From positions 96,333 through 160,332 of the forward strand of contig NZ_JBEWZI010000010.1 in assembly GCF_040566545.1 (NCBI RefSeq): a DNA stretch of 64,000 nt, in the 5' to 3' direction. Made by a program: the position numbers and the translations under genes. The notes beneath the pieces were generated by a model, which saw only the letters and a list, made by a program, of their open reading frames with translations, was not told the origin of the DNA and searched no databases. Source of the DNA: Uliginosibacterium flavum (GTDB lineage Bacteria > Pseudomonadota > Gammaproteobacteria > Burkholderiales > Rhodocyclaceae). Of this stretch, positions 26,062-34,815 are shown piece after piece (position 1 is the first letter of the stretch; each line of letters begins with the position of its first letter).

Positions 26062-26967
26062 ATGAGTGATTTCGTCAGCGATTTCTGGCATTACTACATT
26101 GTGGTGCTGGTAGGTTTAAGCTTGGCTTTCTGTGCCTGGATTCTCATTTCCAACATGACCAAGCGTGAGAAAGGGCCTGTCACCCTGCATCACCACATCT
26201 GGGATGAGGATCTTCAGGAATATAACCACCCACTGCCTCGCTGGTGGCTGTATCTGTTCTGGATGACGCTGGTGTTTGCCGTCGCGTATCTGCTGCTATT
26301 TCCCGGCCTTGGCGCATATAAGGGTTACTGGGGCTGGAGCGAGAAGGCGGAGTACGAAGCCGAGGTGAAGGCTGCCGAGGCCAAGTTCAAACCGATTTAC
26401 GCCAAGTACGCCAAGCAGGATCTGATTGCGGTGGCGGCAGATCCCGAGGCGCAGGCCATGGGACAGCGCCTGTTCCTGACCTATTGCTCGCAATGCCATG
26501 GTGCCGATGCGCGTGGTGCCAAAGGCTTTCCGAATCTGGCTGACAATGACTGGTTGTATGGTGGTGAGCCGGAAACGATCAAGGCGACGATCACTGCCGG
26601 GCGCCAGGGCGTGATGCCGGCGTGGGGGGCTGTGTTGGGGGCTGATGGCACCCGGGATGTCGTCCATTACGTTCGTTCATTGTCTGCTCTGGCCAGTGAT
26701 TCGATTCGCGCGCAGCGCGGCAAGGCTGCGTACATGCAGAATTGCGTGGCTTGTCATGGCGCAGAAGGCAAGGGTAATCCTGCTCTTGGTGCCCCAAATC
26801 TTACCGACCGTACCTGGTTGTGGGGTTCCTCGGAGACTGCGCTGACCGAAACTATCAGCAAGGGGCGTCAGAATCAGATGCCTGTATTCAAAGAGTTCTT
26901 GGGTGAAGACAAGATCCATATACTGTCCGCGTATGTATTGAGTCTGTCGAAGAATCAAAACAAGTAA
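26062..26967 (+). CDS. ccoP: cbb3 oxidase diheme cytochrome c subunit III, CcoP
   Basis: 301 residues. Two N-terminal membrane helices with the CcoP-specific HHHIWDEDLQEYNHPLPRWW between them, then two cytochrome c domains with heme sites CSQCH (142-146) and CVACH (228-232) and Met ligands in GVMPAWG and NQMPVFK. Receives electrons from soluble cytochrome c. Last gene of the structural operon. Confidence 0.98.
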   Translation: MSDFVSDFWHYYIVVLVGLSLAFCAWILISNMTKREKGPVTLHHHIWDEDLQEYNHPLPRWWLYLFWMTLVFAVAYLLLFPGLGAYKGYWGWSEKAEYEAEVKAAEAKFKPIYAKYAKQDLIAVAADPEAQAMGQRLFLTYCSQCHGADARGAKGFPNLADNDWLYGGEPETIKATITAGRQGVMPAWGAVLGADGTRDVVHYVRSLSALASDSIRAQRGKAAYMQNCVACHGAEGKGNPALGAPNLTDRTWLWGSSETALTETISKGRQNQMPVFKEFLGEDKIHILSAYVLSLSKNQNK

Positions 26968-27079
26968 TTCCAATTCCTGATAGAAACGATACTTTGTTGA
27001 CTTCGCCTTGCCGTGCCATAGCACTGTCTGCGGTTCGTCTTAGCGTCTCGTCTCTATCTTGAATTGGAATAAGGATTTG

Positions 27080-27106
27080 CCGGGGCGCGCAAGGCGCCCC
27101 GGTTTT
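27080..27106 (+). terminator. Terminator between ccoP and ccoG
   Basis: CCGGGGCGC (27080-27088), GCAAG, GCGCCCCGG (27094-27102), TTTT. Upstream in the same gap, ATTCCAATTC near 26968 and GAATTGGAAT at 27061 form a second, widely spaced inverted repeat. Confidence 0.8.
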
Positions 27107-27159
27107 GCCTTTCGGGGCAAGCATTTGCAGCTGATATGGCTGCGTGCGGAGAGCGCAGC

Positions 27160-28638
27160 ATGAGTCACGAAAACAGTCATTCCGATGCCAACGCCGACTC
27201 TGAGGCCAGGCTGAATGTTGCTGCGCAGGTAGTCAGGGTGCATGCACGCGCGCGTGCCGCTGAAGATCTGGATTCGCTCTACGAAGTTCGTCAAAAAGTT
27301 TATCCGCGCGCAGTGACCGGGCTCTTTGCCGCGTGGCGCTGGGCGCTGGTGTGGTTCACCCAGATTGTATTTTACGGTTTGGCCTGGCTGCCCTGGAATG
27401 GACGCCAAGCCGTCCTCTTCAATCTGGCCGAGCGGAAGTTTTACGTGTTTGGCTGGGTATTCTGGCCGCAGGATGTGTTTTATCTGGCGGTTATCCTGAT
27501 CATCTCGGCCCTCTCCCTGTTTCTGTTTACCGCTGTGGCAGGGCGCCTGTGGTGTGGCTATGCCTGTCCGCAGACGGTCTATACGCAGATTTTTCTCTGG
27601 GTTGAAAAAGTCATCGAGGGTGATCGCGCCAAGCGCATGAAGCTTGATGCCGGCGCGACCAGTGGCCGCAAGTTTTTACTCAAGTCGGCAAAGTACGCGG
27701 TGTGGATCCTGATTTCATTCTGGACGGGCATCACGTTCGTAGGCTATTTCTCGCCCATCGCCGAATTGATGCCGAAGCTTGTGAATGCCTCGTTGGGTGG
27801 CTGGGAATTATTCTGGGTCCTGTTTTACGGCGGCTTCACCTATTTGATGGCTGGGGTGATGCGAGAGCAGGTGTGCAAATACATGTGTCCCTACGCGCGT
27901 TTCCAGAGCGTGATGTTTGACCCGGATACCCTGGTCATCACCTACGATCAGGAGCGAGGCGAGCCGCGCGGTCCGCGTCGCAAGGGCGCCGATGCTGCCG
28001 GGCAGGGTGATTGTGTCGATTGTGGTATTTGCGTGCAGGTCTGCCCGACGGGTATCGATATCCGCAAGGGCTTGCAGTACGAATGCATCGGTTGTGCCGC
28101 GTGTATTGATGCGTGCGATCAGGTGATGGACAAGATCGAATTGCCGCGCGGTCTGATTCGTTACTCCACTGAAAATGCGCTCAAGAAGCACTGGGGGCGC
28201 AGCGACATCATTCGGCATGTACTGCGGCCACGCATCCTGATCTATGTGACCGTGCTGTGCGCGCTGTGTATTGCTTTGGTCTGGGGCGTCGTGACGCGCA
28301 AGCCCTTGCGGATGGATGTGATCAAGGATCGTACGGTTCTCGTGCGTGAAGTGGAAGGATCCTTGCTCGAGAACGTTTACATCCTGCATGTGATGAACAT
28401 GGCCGAGCAGTCACGCCGCGTGCACTTGAGCGTGTCGGGGATTGAGGGCGTATTGCTGGATGGAGAGTCCGACCTGACGATAGCCCCTGCCCAGAAGAAG
28501 ACCTTGATGGTGCGTGTCAGAGTTCCGATGGATACGCTGGAAAAGGGCGCCCATCCTGTCTATTTCGATCTTCAGGCTGAAGATGACGCGAAGTTGCGCG
28601 TGCATGAAAAAGCTGTATTTATCGCCCCTGGAAAGTAA
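27160..28638 (+). CDS. ccoG: cbb3 oxidase accessory protein CcoG (FixG/RdxA), copper reductase
   Basis: 492 residues from ATG 27160 after GGAGAG. Several membrane helices including the NosR/CcoG signature GRLWCGYACPQTVYT, and two 4Fe-4S ferredoxin clusters in CVDCGICVQVCPTGIDI and ECIGCAACIDACD. A C-terminal Ig-like domain (VYILHVMNM to the end) lies in the periplasm. CcoG is known to reduce Cu(II) to Cu(I) for delivery to CcoI. ccoH follows after two bases. Confidence 0.96.
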   Translation: MSHENSHSDANADSEARLNVAAQVVRVHARARAAEDLDSLYEVRQKVYPRAVTGLFAAWRWALVWFTQIVFYGLAWLPWNGRQAVLFNLAERKFYVFGWVFWPQDVFYLAVILIISALSLFLFTAVAGRLWCGYACPQTVYTQIFLWVEKVIEGDRAKRMKLDAGATSGRKFLLKSAKYAVWILISFWTGITFVGYFSPIAELMPKLVNASLGGWELFWVLFYGGFTYLMAGVMREQVCKYMCPYARFQSVMFDPDTLVITYDQERGEPRGPRRKGADAAGQGDCVDCGICVQVCPTGIDIRKGLQYECIGCAACIDACDQVMDKIELPRGLIRYSTENALKKHWGRSDIIRHVLRPRILIYVTVLCALCIALVWGVVTRKPLRMDVIKDRTVLVREVEGSLLENVYILHVMNMAEQSRRVHLSVSGIEGVLLDGESDLTIAPAQKKTLMVRVRVPMDTLEKGAHPVYFDLQAEDDAKLRVHEKAVFIAPGK

Positions 28639-28640
28639 AA

Positions 28641-29147
28641 ATGAGCCGACCGATACAAGCCGTCCTGCCCCTTCGCCCCTGGTACAGGGAGCCATGGCCG
28701 TGGTTGTTGATGAGCCTGCCGATGACGGCGGTGGTGGCAGGCCTGGCTACCTGGGCGCTAGCCTCTCGTACTGATGATGGTTTGGTGGCGCAGGATTATT
28801 ATAAAAAAGGGTTGACCATCAATCGTGTGCTCGCGCGTCAGGAGCGTGCAGCCCAGCTGGGGCTCGGTGCGAGCTTGCGGCAGTCAGGAGGCCACCTGAT
28901 CCTGACACTGGAGTCGAGTCGCGAGATTGAACCTGCCGCACAGCTTCGTTTGAGTCTGATTAATCCGGCGCGGGCAGACCTTGATCGCGAGTTGTTGCTG
29001 CAGCGTGAAGGTGCCGTCTACACTGGCGAGCTAGGGTCTGTTCGGGAGGGGCGATGGAATGTTAAGCTGGAAGACGAGGGGGGTGTCTGGCAGTTGTTTG
29101 CCGAAACCAGTCTTCCCTTGGCGGAGCCTGTTCACCTTAAGCCCTGA
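28641..29147 (+). CDS. ccoH: cbb3 oxidase assembly protein CcoH (FixH)
   Basis: 168 residues. One membrane helix (PWPWLLMSLPMTAVVAGLATWAL) followed by the FixH signature LVAQDYYKKGLTIN and a periplasmic beta domain. Family role is stabilising the nascent cbb3 complex. Couples directly to ccoG. Confidence 0.94.
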   Translation: MSRPIQAVLPLRPWYREPWPWLLMSLPMTAVVAGLATWALASRTDDGLVAQDYYKKGLTINRVLARQERAAQLGLGASLRQSGGHLILTLESSREIEPAAQLRLSLINPARADLDRELLLQREGAVYTGELGSVREGRWNVKLEDEGGVWQLFAETSLPLAEPVHLKP

Positions 29148-29170
29148 TTAACTGACAAAGGAGCTGCGTA

Positions 29171-29434
29171 ATGGCGGTAACGCTGACGAACCGTTTGATC
29201 CTGATTCTGTGGCCTTCTTTTTTGCTTGCCGGTGTGGCAGAAATCATATTCTTCACTCTGGTTAATCCGCAGGAGCTCTATTTGCTTGGTCAGCCCGTGC
29301 ATTACTCAAGTACTACAACGTATTCAGTGGGTTTTTTGATGTTCTGGGCTTTGTGTGCCACTACTTCGGCAGCCACGCTGTTTTTTGCCCGGACAAGCGA
29401 AAATATCAATCTTCCCGGAGACTCGGGATTGTGA
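29171..29434 (+). CDS. Small two-helix membrane protein at the end of the cbb3 locus
   Basis: 87 residues with two clear membrane helices (LILILWPSFLLAGVAEIIFF and SVGFLMFWALCATTSAATLFF) and a polar tail. Starts at ATG 29171 after AAAGGAG, 23 bases behind ccoH, and ends at a strong terminator, so it is the last gene of the ccoGH unit. I do not know its function; position suggests an oxidase assembly or stability factor. Confidence 0.8.
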   Translation: MAVTLTNRLILILWPSFLLAGVAEIIFFTLVNPQELYLLGQPVHYSSTTTYSVGFLMFWALCATTSAATLFFARTSENINLPGDSGL

Positions 29435-29462
29435 AAAAGGCCGCTGATGAAGCGGCCTTTTT
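29434..29462 (+). terminator. Terminator of the ccoG-ccoH unit
   Basis: AAAAAGGCCGCT, GATGA, AGCGGCCTTTTT (arms 29434-29445 and 29451-29462). Perfect 12 bp stem; also usable by the uspA gene on the other strand. Confidence 0.92.
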
Positions 29463-29483
29463 ATTACATTCATTCCCTGTCTT

Positions 29484-29927
29484 TCATCGATAGACGAGTA
29501 CTGGCACCTTGCAGTGAGTCAGTACTTTATGGGTTTCCGAGCCAAGCAACAGGCCTGCCAAACCCTTGCGTCCGTGCGAAGCCATGAAGACCAGATCACA
29601 GCCCCGATTCTGGGCCGTGTTGATGATGACTTGATAGGGGATGTCGCTGACTTCGGTTGTCGTGCTGGTTTCAAGTCCGGCGGCTTTTGCTGTAACGGCA
29701 GCCTCGGCAAGAATCCGCTCAGCCTGTTCGCGGGTGCTTTGCGCAAACTCATCGCGACTTTCCGGGGCGAGCATTGCGCCCTCGCCCGCGATGGGCAGCG
29801 GAAACTCCGGCTGCACATACAGAAAGGTGATCTTGGCCTTGAGACTGCGAGCAAACTCAATAGCGCTGGCAACAGCGCGATTCGATAGTTCGGAGCCATC
29901 AGTCGGGATCAATAGATGCTTGTACAT
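29484..29927 (-). CDS. Universal stress protein, UspA family
   Basis: 147 residues from ATG 29927, chosen because AGGAGG lies directly before it; the frame runs 33 codons further upstream without a ribosome site. Single Usp domain: MYKHLLIPTDGSELS at the nucleotide site, and the ATP-binding signature GRKGLAGLLLGSETHKVLTHC (G-x2-G-x9-G-S/T pattern). Probably an ATP-binding stress protein. It is convergent with the cbb3 genes; Usp genes are often induced under oxygen limitation. Confidence 0.92.
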   Translation of the reverse strand: MYKHLLIPTDGSELSNRAVASAIEFARSLKAKITFLYVQPEFPLPIAGEGAMLAPESRDEFAQSTREQAERILAEAAVTAKAAGLETSTTTEVSDIPYQVIINTAQNRGCDLVFMASHGRKGLAGLLLGSETHKVLTHCKVPVLVYR

Positions 29928-30054
29928 AGGGCCTCCTGAGTTGGTTGCTGTATTTAGGCTTGCCTGCCGATGCGATGCCACCCTAAGGTCAGCTCGCTTA
30001 GCAGAAACCCTTCTGCCATGATTCATTTTAGGCTTTTCTGGAAGGAGGCAAGAA

Positions 30055-31788
30055 ATGAATGCCAGTCAGGATGGATCTGCTCCCGGATCTGTACGGCCGT
30101 TTTATCGTGAGTGGAACAAGAAGATTGACTCCCGGATTGATCCTTTGGGCATGTTCGTGCCTTTGGCGCATGCTCAGTTGGCCTGGATGCTGCATCCGCA
30201 GGAGTTGATTGAGCATCTCATTGGGTTTTCCTCCGATGTTATGGCAGTTGCCGAGCATGCGACCCGGCGCGCTGTGGGTATGCCAAGTGAAGATCCGATT
30301 GCGCCGCAGCCTGATGATTCCCGTTTTTCGGACCCTGCATGGACAGATCATGCGAGTTGGGACATTTCCAAGGAGTGGTACCTGCTGGTCACGCGCCGCA
30401 TTCAGGACATGCTCTATCAGACGCCGGGTCAGGCGGACAATGAGCGCCGGCGTGCTGCCTTCTGGTGGAGGAAGTATCTGAACTCGGTTGCTCCGACCAA
30501 TTTCCTGTGGAGCAACCCGGCCGCCTTGCGTCTGGCGGTCGAGACGCACGGCGCTTCCGCGCGTGCGGGGATGAAGAATTTCATCGACGATGTGATCGCT
30601 GGTGATATCCGCATGACCAATCCCGATGACTTCAAGGTTGGCGAGAATCTGGCAACGACGCCGGGCGTGGTCGTGGCACGCAATCGCATGCTGGAGGTGA
30701 TTCGGTACGCGCCGACCCAGCCCAAGCTGCACACCAAGCCGATCGTGATCGTCACGCCCTGGATCAACAAGTTCTACGTCCTTGATCTGACGGCCAAGAA
30801 GAGCATGGTGCGCTATCTGCTTGATCAGGGTTTTGACGTCTATATCACCAGCTGGAAGAATCCGGACATCTCGATGAAGGATGTCCGCTTTGAGGATTAC
30901 ATCACCGAAGGTGTCGATTTCGCAGTCAGTACAGCACGCACGCTTTCCAAGGCCGATCAGGTTACTGCCGCCGGATATTGTATTGGCGGCACGGCGCTGA
31001 GTATTTACATGGCCTGGGCAACGCGCCAGTATCCCGCCGATAAACAGCCGGTGGCCTGCTGGACACTGTTGACCACCTTGGTAGACTTTGCCGAGCCAGG
31101 CGATATCGAGGTGTTCATCGACGAAGGCAGCGTGGCGTATCTGACCGAGTCGATGAAGAAAAAAGGGATTCTCGAAGGCAAGGAAATGGCCTCGGCTTTC
31201 CGCTTGCTGCGCTCCAACACCCTGATCTGGCACTATTACGTGCACGGCTACTTGTATGGCGAAAAGCCGCCGGCTTTCGATGTGCTGTTCTGGAACATGG
31301 ACACCACGCGCATGCCGGCCGAGATGCACTCCTGGTATCTGAAGGAACTATATCTGCATAATCGCCTGATCGAGCGCGACGCCCTGAGCATCGCCGGACA
31401 GGCGATTGATCTGGAGCGCATTGAGCAACCGCTTTACGCCGTGGGCGCAGAGGACGATCACATTGCGCCCTGGCGCCAGACTTTCCGTGTGATGAATCTG
31501 GTGCGTGGACCCAAGCGCTATGTGCTGTCCAGTTCCGGTCACATCTTCGGCATCATCAATCCGGTGGTGAATCCGCCCAAGCGGACATTCCGCGCCGAGC
31601 AGGCGCATCGCACCGATTGTGCGGACAATTGGCTGGCGAATGTCGAATCGACGCCGGGTTCCTGGTGGGAAGACTGGGTGGCCTGGCTGGCGCCGCAGTC
31701 CGGCGAGCTGGTGGCGGCGCCTGAACCAGGCAAACTGTCGAAACACAGGCTGGGCGCCGCGCCCGGGACTTACGTGCTGGAAACCTGA
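30055..31788 (+). CDS. phaC: Class I poly(3-hydroxyalkanoate) synthase
   Basis: 577 residues, normal for class I PhaC, starting at ATG 30055 after GGAAGGAGG. It polymerises hydroxyacyl-CoA into storage polyester on granule surfaces. The lipase-like box GYCIGG carries the catalytic Cys309; Asp468 (in EDDHIAPW) and His496 (in SGHIFGI) complete the triad. The N-terminal domain shows FWWRKYLNSVAPTNFLWSNP. No phaA, phaB, phasin or phaR is adjacent. A perfect terminator follows. Confidence 0.97.
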   Translation: MNASQDGSAPGSVRPFYREWNKKIDSRIDPLGMFVPLAHAQLAWMLHPQELIEHLIGFSSDVMAVAEHATRRAVGMPSEDPIAPQPDDSRFSDPAWTDHASWDISKEWYLLVTRRIQDMLYQTPGQADNERRRAAFWWRKYLNSVAPTNFLWSNPAALRLAVETHGASARAGMKNFIDDVIAGDIRMTNPDDFKVGENLATTPGVVVARNRMLEVIRYAPTQPKLHTKPIVIVTPWINKFYVLDLTAKKSMVRYLLDQGFDVYITSWKNPDISMKDVRFEDYITEGVDFAVSTARTLSKADQVTAAGYCIGGTALSIYMAWATRQYPADKQPVACWTLLTTLVDFAEPGDIEVFIDEGSVAYLTESMKKKGILEGKEMASAFRLLRSNTLIWHYYVHGYLYGEKPPAFDVLFWNMDTTRMPAEMHSWYLKELYLHNRLIERDALSIAGQAIDLERIEQPLYAVGAEDDHIAPWRQTFRVMNLVRGPKRYVLSSSGHIFGIINPVVNPPKRTFRAEQAHRTDCADNWLANVESTPGSWWEDWVAWLAPQSGELVAAPEPGKLSKHRLGAAPGTYVLET

Positions 31789-31805
31789 TTATTCCCGCAC
31801 GCAAT

Positions 31806-31846
31806 AAAACACCAAGGGCCGCAAATTGCGGCCCTTGGTGTTTTGG
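31806..31846. terminator. Strong bidirectional terminator after phaC
   Basis: Stem of about 16 pairs (AACACCAAGGGCCGC with GCGGCCCTTGGTGTT) with a small AT loop, flanked by AAAA and TTTT. Confidence 0.93.
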
Positions 31847-31857
31847 TTTTCTGATTC

Positions 31858-31970
31858 GTATGCCTGTAGAGCCGCACCTGTATTGGTTCTTCAGGTATTC
31901 TGGCTGTATCGCCAATGCTGGTGTGCATCTTCGGACTGCCCGCCCAAAGATGCCCGTCCAGTGCGGCTCC
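31858..31970. repeat. Interspersed palindromic repeat, copy 3 (3' of thrC)
   Basis: Left end GCCTGTAGAGCCGCAC and right end AGTGCGGCTCCTCAGC are inverted versions of one motif; the middle includes TATTGGTTCTTCAG shared with the copy at 9082. It fills the gap between the phaC terminator and the thrC stop codon. Confidence 0.65.
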
Positions 31971-33401
31971 TCAGCTTGCGTGTTTGACGACGAAGTCCTT
32001 CACTGCCTGCACATTCACGTCCATCACTTCGACGCGCTGCGGCAGGGCTTCGATGTTCTGCATGCTGGCCGGACGCCAGGGTTTCTCGCCCAGCGCTTCG
32101 ATGATGGTCTCTTCGAACTTCGCGGGCAGGGCGGTTTCCAGCACGATGGTCGGGATGTCGGCATCGCGATGTTCCATCGCCACCTTGATGCCGTCCGCCG
32201 TGTGGGTGTCGATCATCAGGCCGTAGTCCTTGTAGACGCGGCGGATCGTGGCGAGGCGGTCAGCGTGGCTGCTGGCGCCGGAGACGAAACCGAACTCTTC
32301 GATGCGCGCCCAGTAAGGCGTGGCGGACAGGTCGAAGTAGCCGCCGGAATCGACGGCCTTCCACAGCTCGGCCACCACCTTCGGGTCGCGGCCGACCAGA
32401 TCGAAGATGAAGCGCTCGAAGTTCGAGGCCTTGGAAATGTCCATCGACGGGCTGGAGGTCACCTTCACATCGGTGGTCTTGCGCGGTTTGTAGGCGCCGG
32501 TGCGGAAGAATTCGTCGAGCACGTTGTTTTCGTTGGTCGCCAGGATCAGCTTGCGGATCGGCAGGCCCATCATGCGCGCGATGTGGCCGGCGCAGATGTT
32601 GCCGAAATTGCCCGAAGGCACAGCGAAATTCACTTCCTGGTCGTTCGACGTGGTGGCCGCCAGATAGCCCTTGAAGTAGTAAATGATCTGCGCGGCGACG
32701 CGGCCCCAGTTGATCGAATTCACCGCGCCGATCTTGTGCTGGGCCTTGAAATCCAGATCGTTGGAGACGGCTTTGACGATGTCCTGCGCGTCGTCGAACA
32801 TGCCGCGCACGGCGATGTTGAAGATGTTCGCGTCCTGCAGCGAATACATCTGAGCGCGCTGGAAGGCGCTCATCGCCCCATCCGGCGAGAGCATGAAAAC
32901 GCGCACGCCTTGCTTGCCGCGCATCGCGTATTCGGCCGCCGAGCCGGTGTCGCCCGAAGTCGCGCCGAGGATGTTGATCTCCTCGCCGCGCTTGGCCAGC
33001 ACGTACTCGAACAGGTTGCCGAGCAACTGCATCGCCATGTCCTTGAAGGCCAGGGTCGGGCCGTTCGACAGCTCCTGCAGATACAGATTTGTCTCAAGCT
33101 TGCGCAGCGGCGTGATCTGCTGCGCATCCGAATCCGGCCGACCGTTGCAGTACACCTCGGCGGTGTAAGTCTTGGCGGTCAGCGCGCGCAGATCTTCCAC
33201 CGGAATGTCGGTGGCGAATTTCGACAGCAGGGTGAAGGCCAGCTCGGCGTAGCTCATGCTGCGCATCGCCGTCAGTTCGGCATCCGTGATCTGAGGATAT
33301 TCAGCAGGCAGCGACAGGCCGCCGTCCTGCATCAAACCGCCGAGCAGGATGTCGGAGAAAGTCGTTTGCGGACTGTTGCCGCGGGTGGAGAGGTATTGCA
33401 T
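31971..33401 (-). CDS. thrC: Threonine synthase
   Basis: 476 residues from ATG 33401 (MQYLSTRGNSP); the frame extends 13 codons further, but threonine synthases begin at this motif. PLP enzyme converting O-phosphohomoserine to threonine. PLP lysine in the segment NGPTLAFKDMAMQLLG; the phosphate-binding region shows ILGATSGDTGSAAEYAMRGK. Length matches the long bacterial/fungal-type ThrC. Last gene of alaA-hom-thrC, 48 bases after hom. Confidence 0.97.
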   Translation of the reverse strand: MQYLSTRGNSPQTTFSDILLGGLMQDGGLSLPAEYPQITDAELTAMRSMSYAELAFTLLSKFATDIPVEDLRALTAKTYTAEVYCNGRPDSDAQQITPLRKLETNLYLQELSNGPTLAFKDMAMQLLGNLFEYVLAKRGEEINILGATSGDTGSAAEYAMRGKQGVRVFMLSPDGAMSAFQRAQMYSLQDANIFNIAVRGMFDDAQDIVKAVSNDLDFKAQHKIGAVNSINWGRVAAQIIYYFKGYLAATTSNDQEVNFAVPSGNFGNICAGHIARMMGLPIRKLILATNENNVLDEFFRTGAYKPRKTTDVKVTSSPSMDISKASNFERFIFDLVGRDPKVVAELWKAVDSGGYFDLSATPYWARIEEFGFVSGASSHADRLATIRRVYKDYGLMIDTHTADGIKVAMEHRDADIPTIVLETALPAKFEETIIEALGEKPWRPASMQNIEALPQRVEVMDVNVQAVKDFVVKHAS

Positions 33402-33449
33402 GGTGTGCTCGTGTAGGGTGGGCTCGGAGAGCCCACGCATGATTTCAAA

Positions 33450-34760
33450 TCAGTTCAGCTCTTCCAAACGAATCCGCGTGACCTTGCCGACCACAGTCGC
33501 CAGCCCTTCAATCCGCGCAATCGCCGCATTGACCTGGCCTTCAATCGCCAGATGGGTCAGCAGGATGATGTCGGTCTGCGATTCGCCTTCGCCCGGCTCC
33601 TTCTGCAGCATGGCGTCGATGGAGATCTTGCCGTCAGCGAGGATGCGGGTGATGTCGGCGAGCACGCCGGTTTTGTCTTCCACGCGCATGCGCAGGTAGT
33701 AGGCGGTCTGCACTTCTTCGATCGGCAGGATCGGCAGGTCGACGAGCTGGTCGGCCTGGAAGGCGAGGTGCGGCACGCGGTGCTCGGCGCCGGCGGTAGC
33801 CAGACGGGTGATGTCCACCAGATCGGCGATCACGGCTGAGGCCGTGGGCTCGGCGCCCGCGCCCTTGCCGTAGTACAGCGTGGAACCGACGGCGTCGGCC
33901 TGCACCAGTACGGCGTTCATGGCGCCTTCCACGTTGGCGATCAGGCGCTTGGTGGGGATCAGGGTCGGGTGCACGCGCAACTCGATGCCGGCTTGGCGGC
34001 GACGCGCGATGCCCAGCAGCTTGATGCGGTAGCCGAGCTGTTCGGCGTATTTGATATCGGTGGCTTCGAGCTTGGTGATGCCTTCGACGTAAGCCTTGTC
34101 GAATTGCACCGGGATGCCGAAGGCGAGCGCGCTCATCAAGGTGATCTTGTGGGCGGCGTCCACGCCTTCGATGTCGAAGGTCGGGTCGGCTTCGGCATAG
34201 CCGAGGGCTTGTGCCTGTTTGAGCACGTCGGCAAAAGGCAGGCCTTTGTCGCGCATCTCGGAGAGGATGAAGTTGGTGGTGCCATTGATGATGCCGGCCA
34301 CCCATTCGATGCGGTTGGCCGAGAGGCCTTCGCGCAGCGCCTTGATAATCGGGATGCCCCCGGCGACAGCGGCTTCGAAGGCGACGGTGACGCCTTTGGC
34401 TTGCGCGGCCGCGAAAATTTCCTTGCCATGCACGGCGAGGAGCGCCTTATTGGCGGTGACAACGTGCTTGCCGTTCTCGATAGCGGTCAGCACCAGATCC
34501 TTGGCGATGCCGTAGCCACCGATCAGCTCGACAACGACGTCGATCTCCGGGTCGCGCACCAGTTCGAAGGCATCGGCCGTGATGCGGGCTGCGCCGCCGG
34601 TGACACGTTGGGCCAGGGCGACATCGCGGTCAGCCACGGCCGTGATGCGGATCGGGCGACCGGCACGGCGCGCGATTTCCTCGGCGTTGCGGGAGAGAAC
34701 GGTCCAGGTACCACCACCTACGGTGCCAATGCCAAGCAGGCCTACATTGATCGGTTTCAT
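33450..34760 (-). CDS. hom: Homoserine dehydrogenase
   Basis: 436 residues from ATG 34760 (MKPINVGLLGIGTVGGGT, the Rossmann NAD(P) motif). Central catalytic domain with AAVAGGIPIIKALREGLSANRI and the homoserine signature GYAEADPTFDIEGVDAAHK, then a C-terminal ACT domain (YYLRMRVEDKTGVLADITRIL) for feedback by threonine. Monofunctional, with no aspartokinase fused. Makes homoserine for ThrC downstream. Confidence 0.97.
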   Translation of the reverse strand: MKPINVGLLGIGTVGGGTWTVLSRNAEEIARRAGRPIRITAVADRDVALAQRVTGGAARITADAFELVRDPEIDVVVELIGGYGIAKDLVLTAIENGKHVVTANKALLAVHGKEIFAAAQAKGVTVAFEAAVAGGIPIIKALREGLSANRIEWVAGIINGTTNFILSEMRDKGLPFADVLKQAQALGYAEADPTFDIEGVDAAHKITLMSALAFGIPVQFDKAYVEGITKLEATDIKYAEQLGYRIKLLGIARRRQAGIELRVHPTLIPTKRLIANVEGAMNAVLVQADAVGSTLYYGKGAGAEPTASAVIADLVDITRLATAGAEHRVPHLAFQADQLVDLPILPIEEVQTAYYLRMRVEDKTGVLADITRILADGKISIDAMLQKEPGEGESQTDIILLTHLAIEGQVNAAIARIEGLATVVGKVTRIRLEELN

Positions 34761-34815
34761 GCTGATTCTTTTCGTTTGAGATTGTCGGGAGTGTTTGATT
34801 GTCCGGCAGCCATGT

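Noticed and set aside
31860..33416. 518-codon plus-strand frame opposite thrC
   Set aside because: Antisense shadow rich in His and Arg that also runs through the palindromic repeat.
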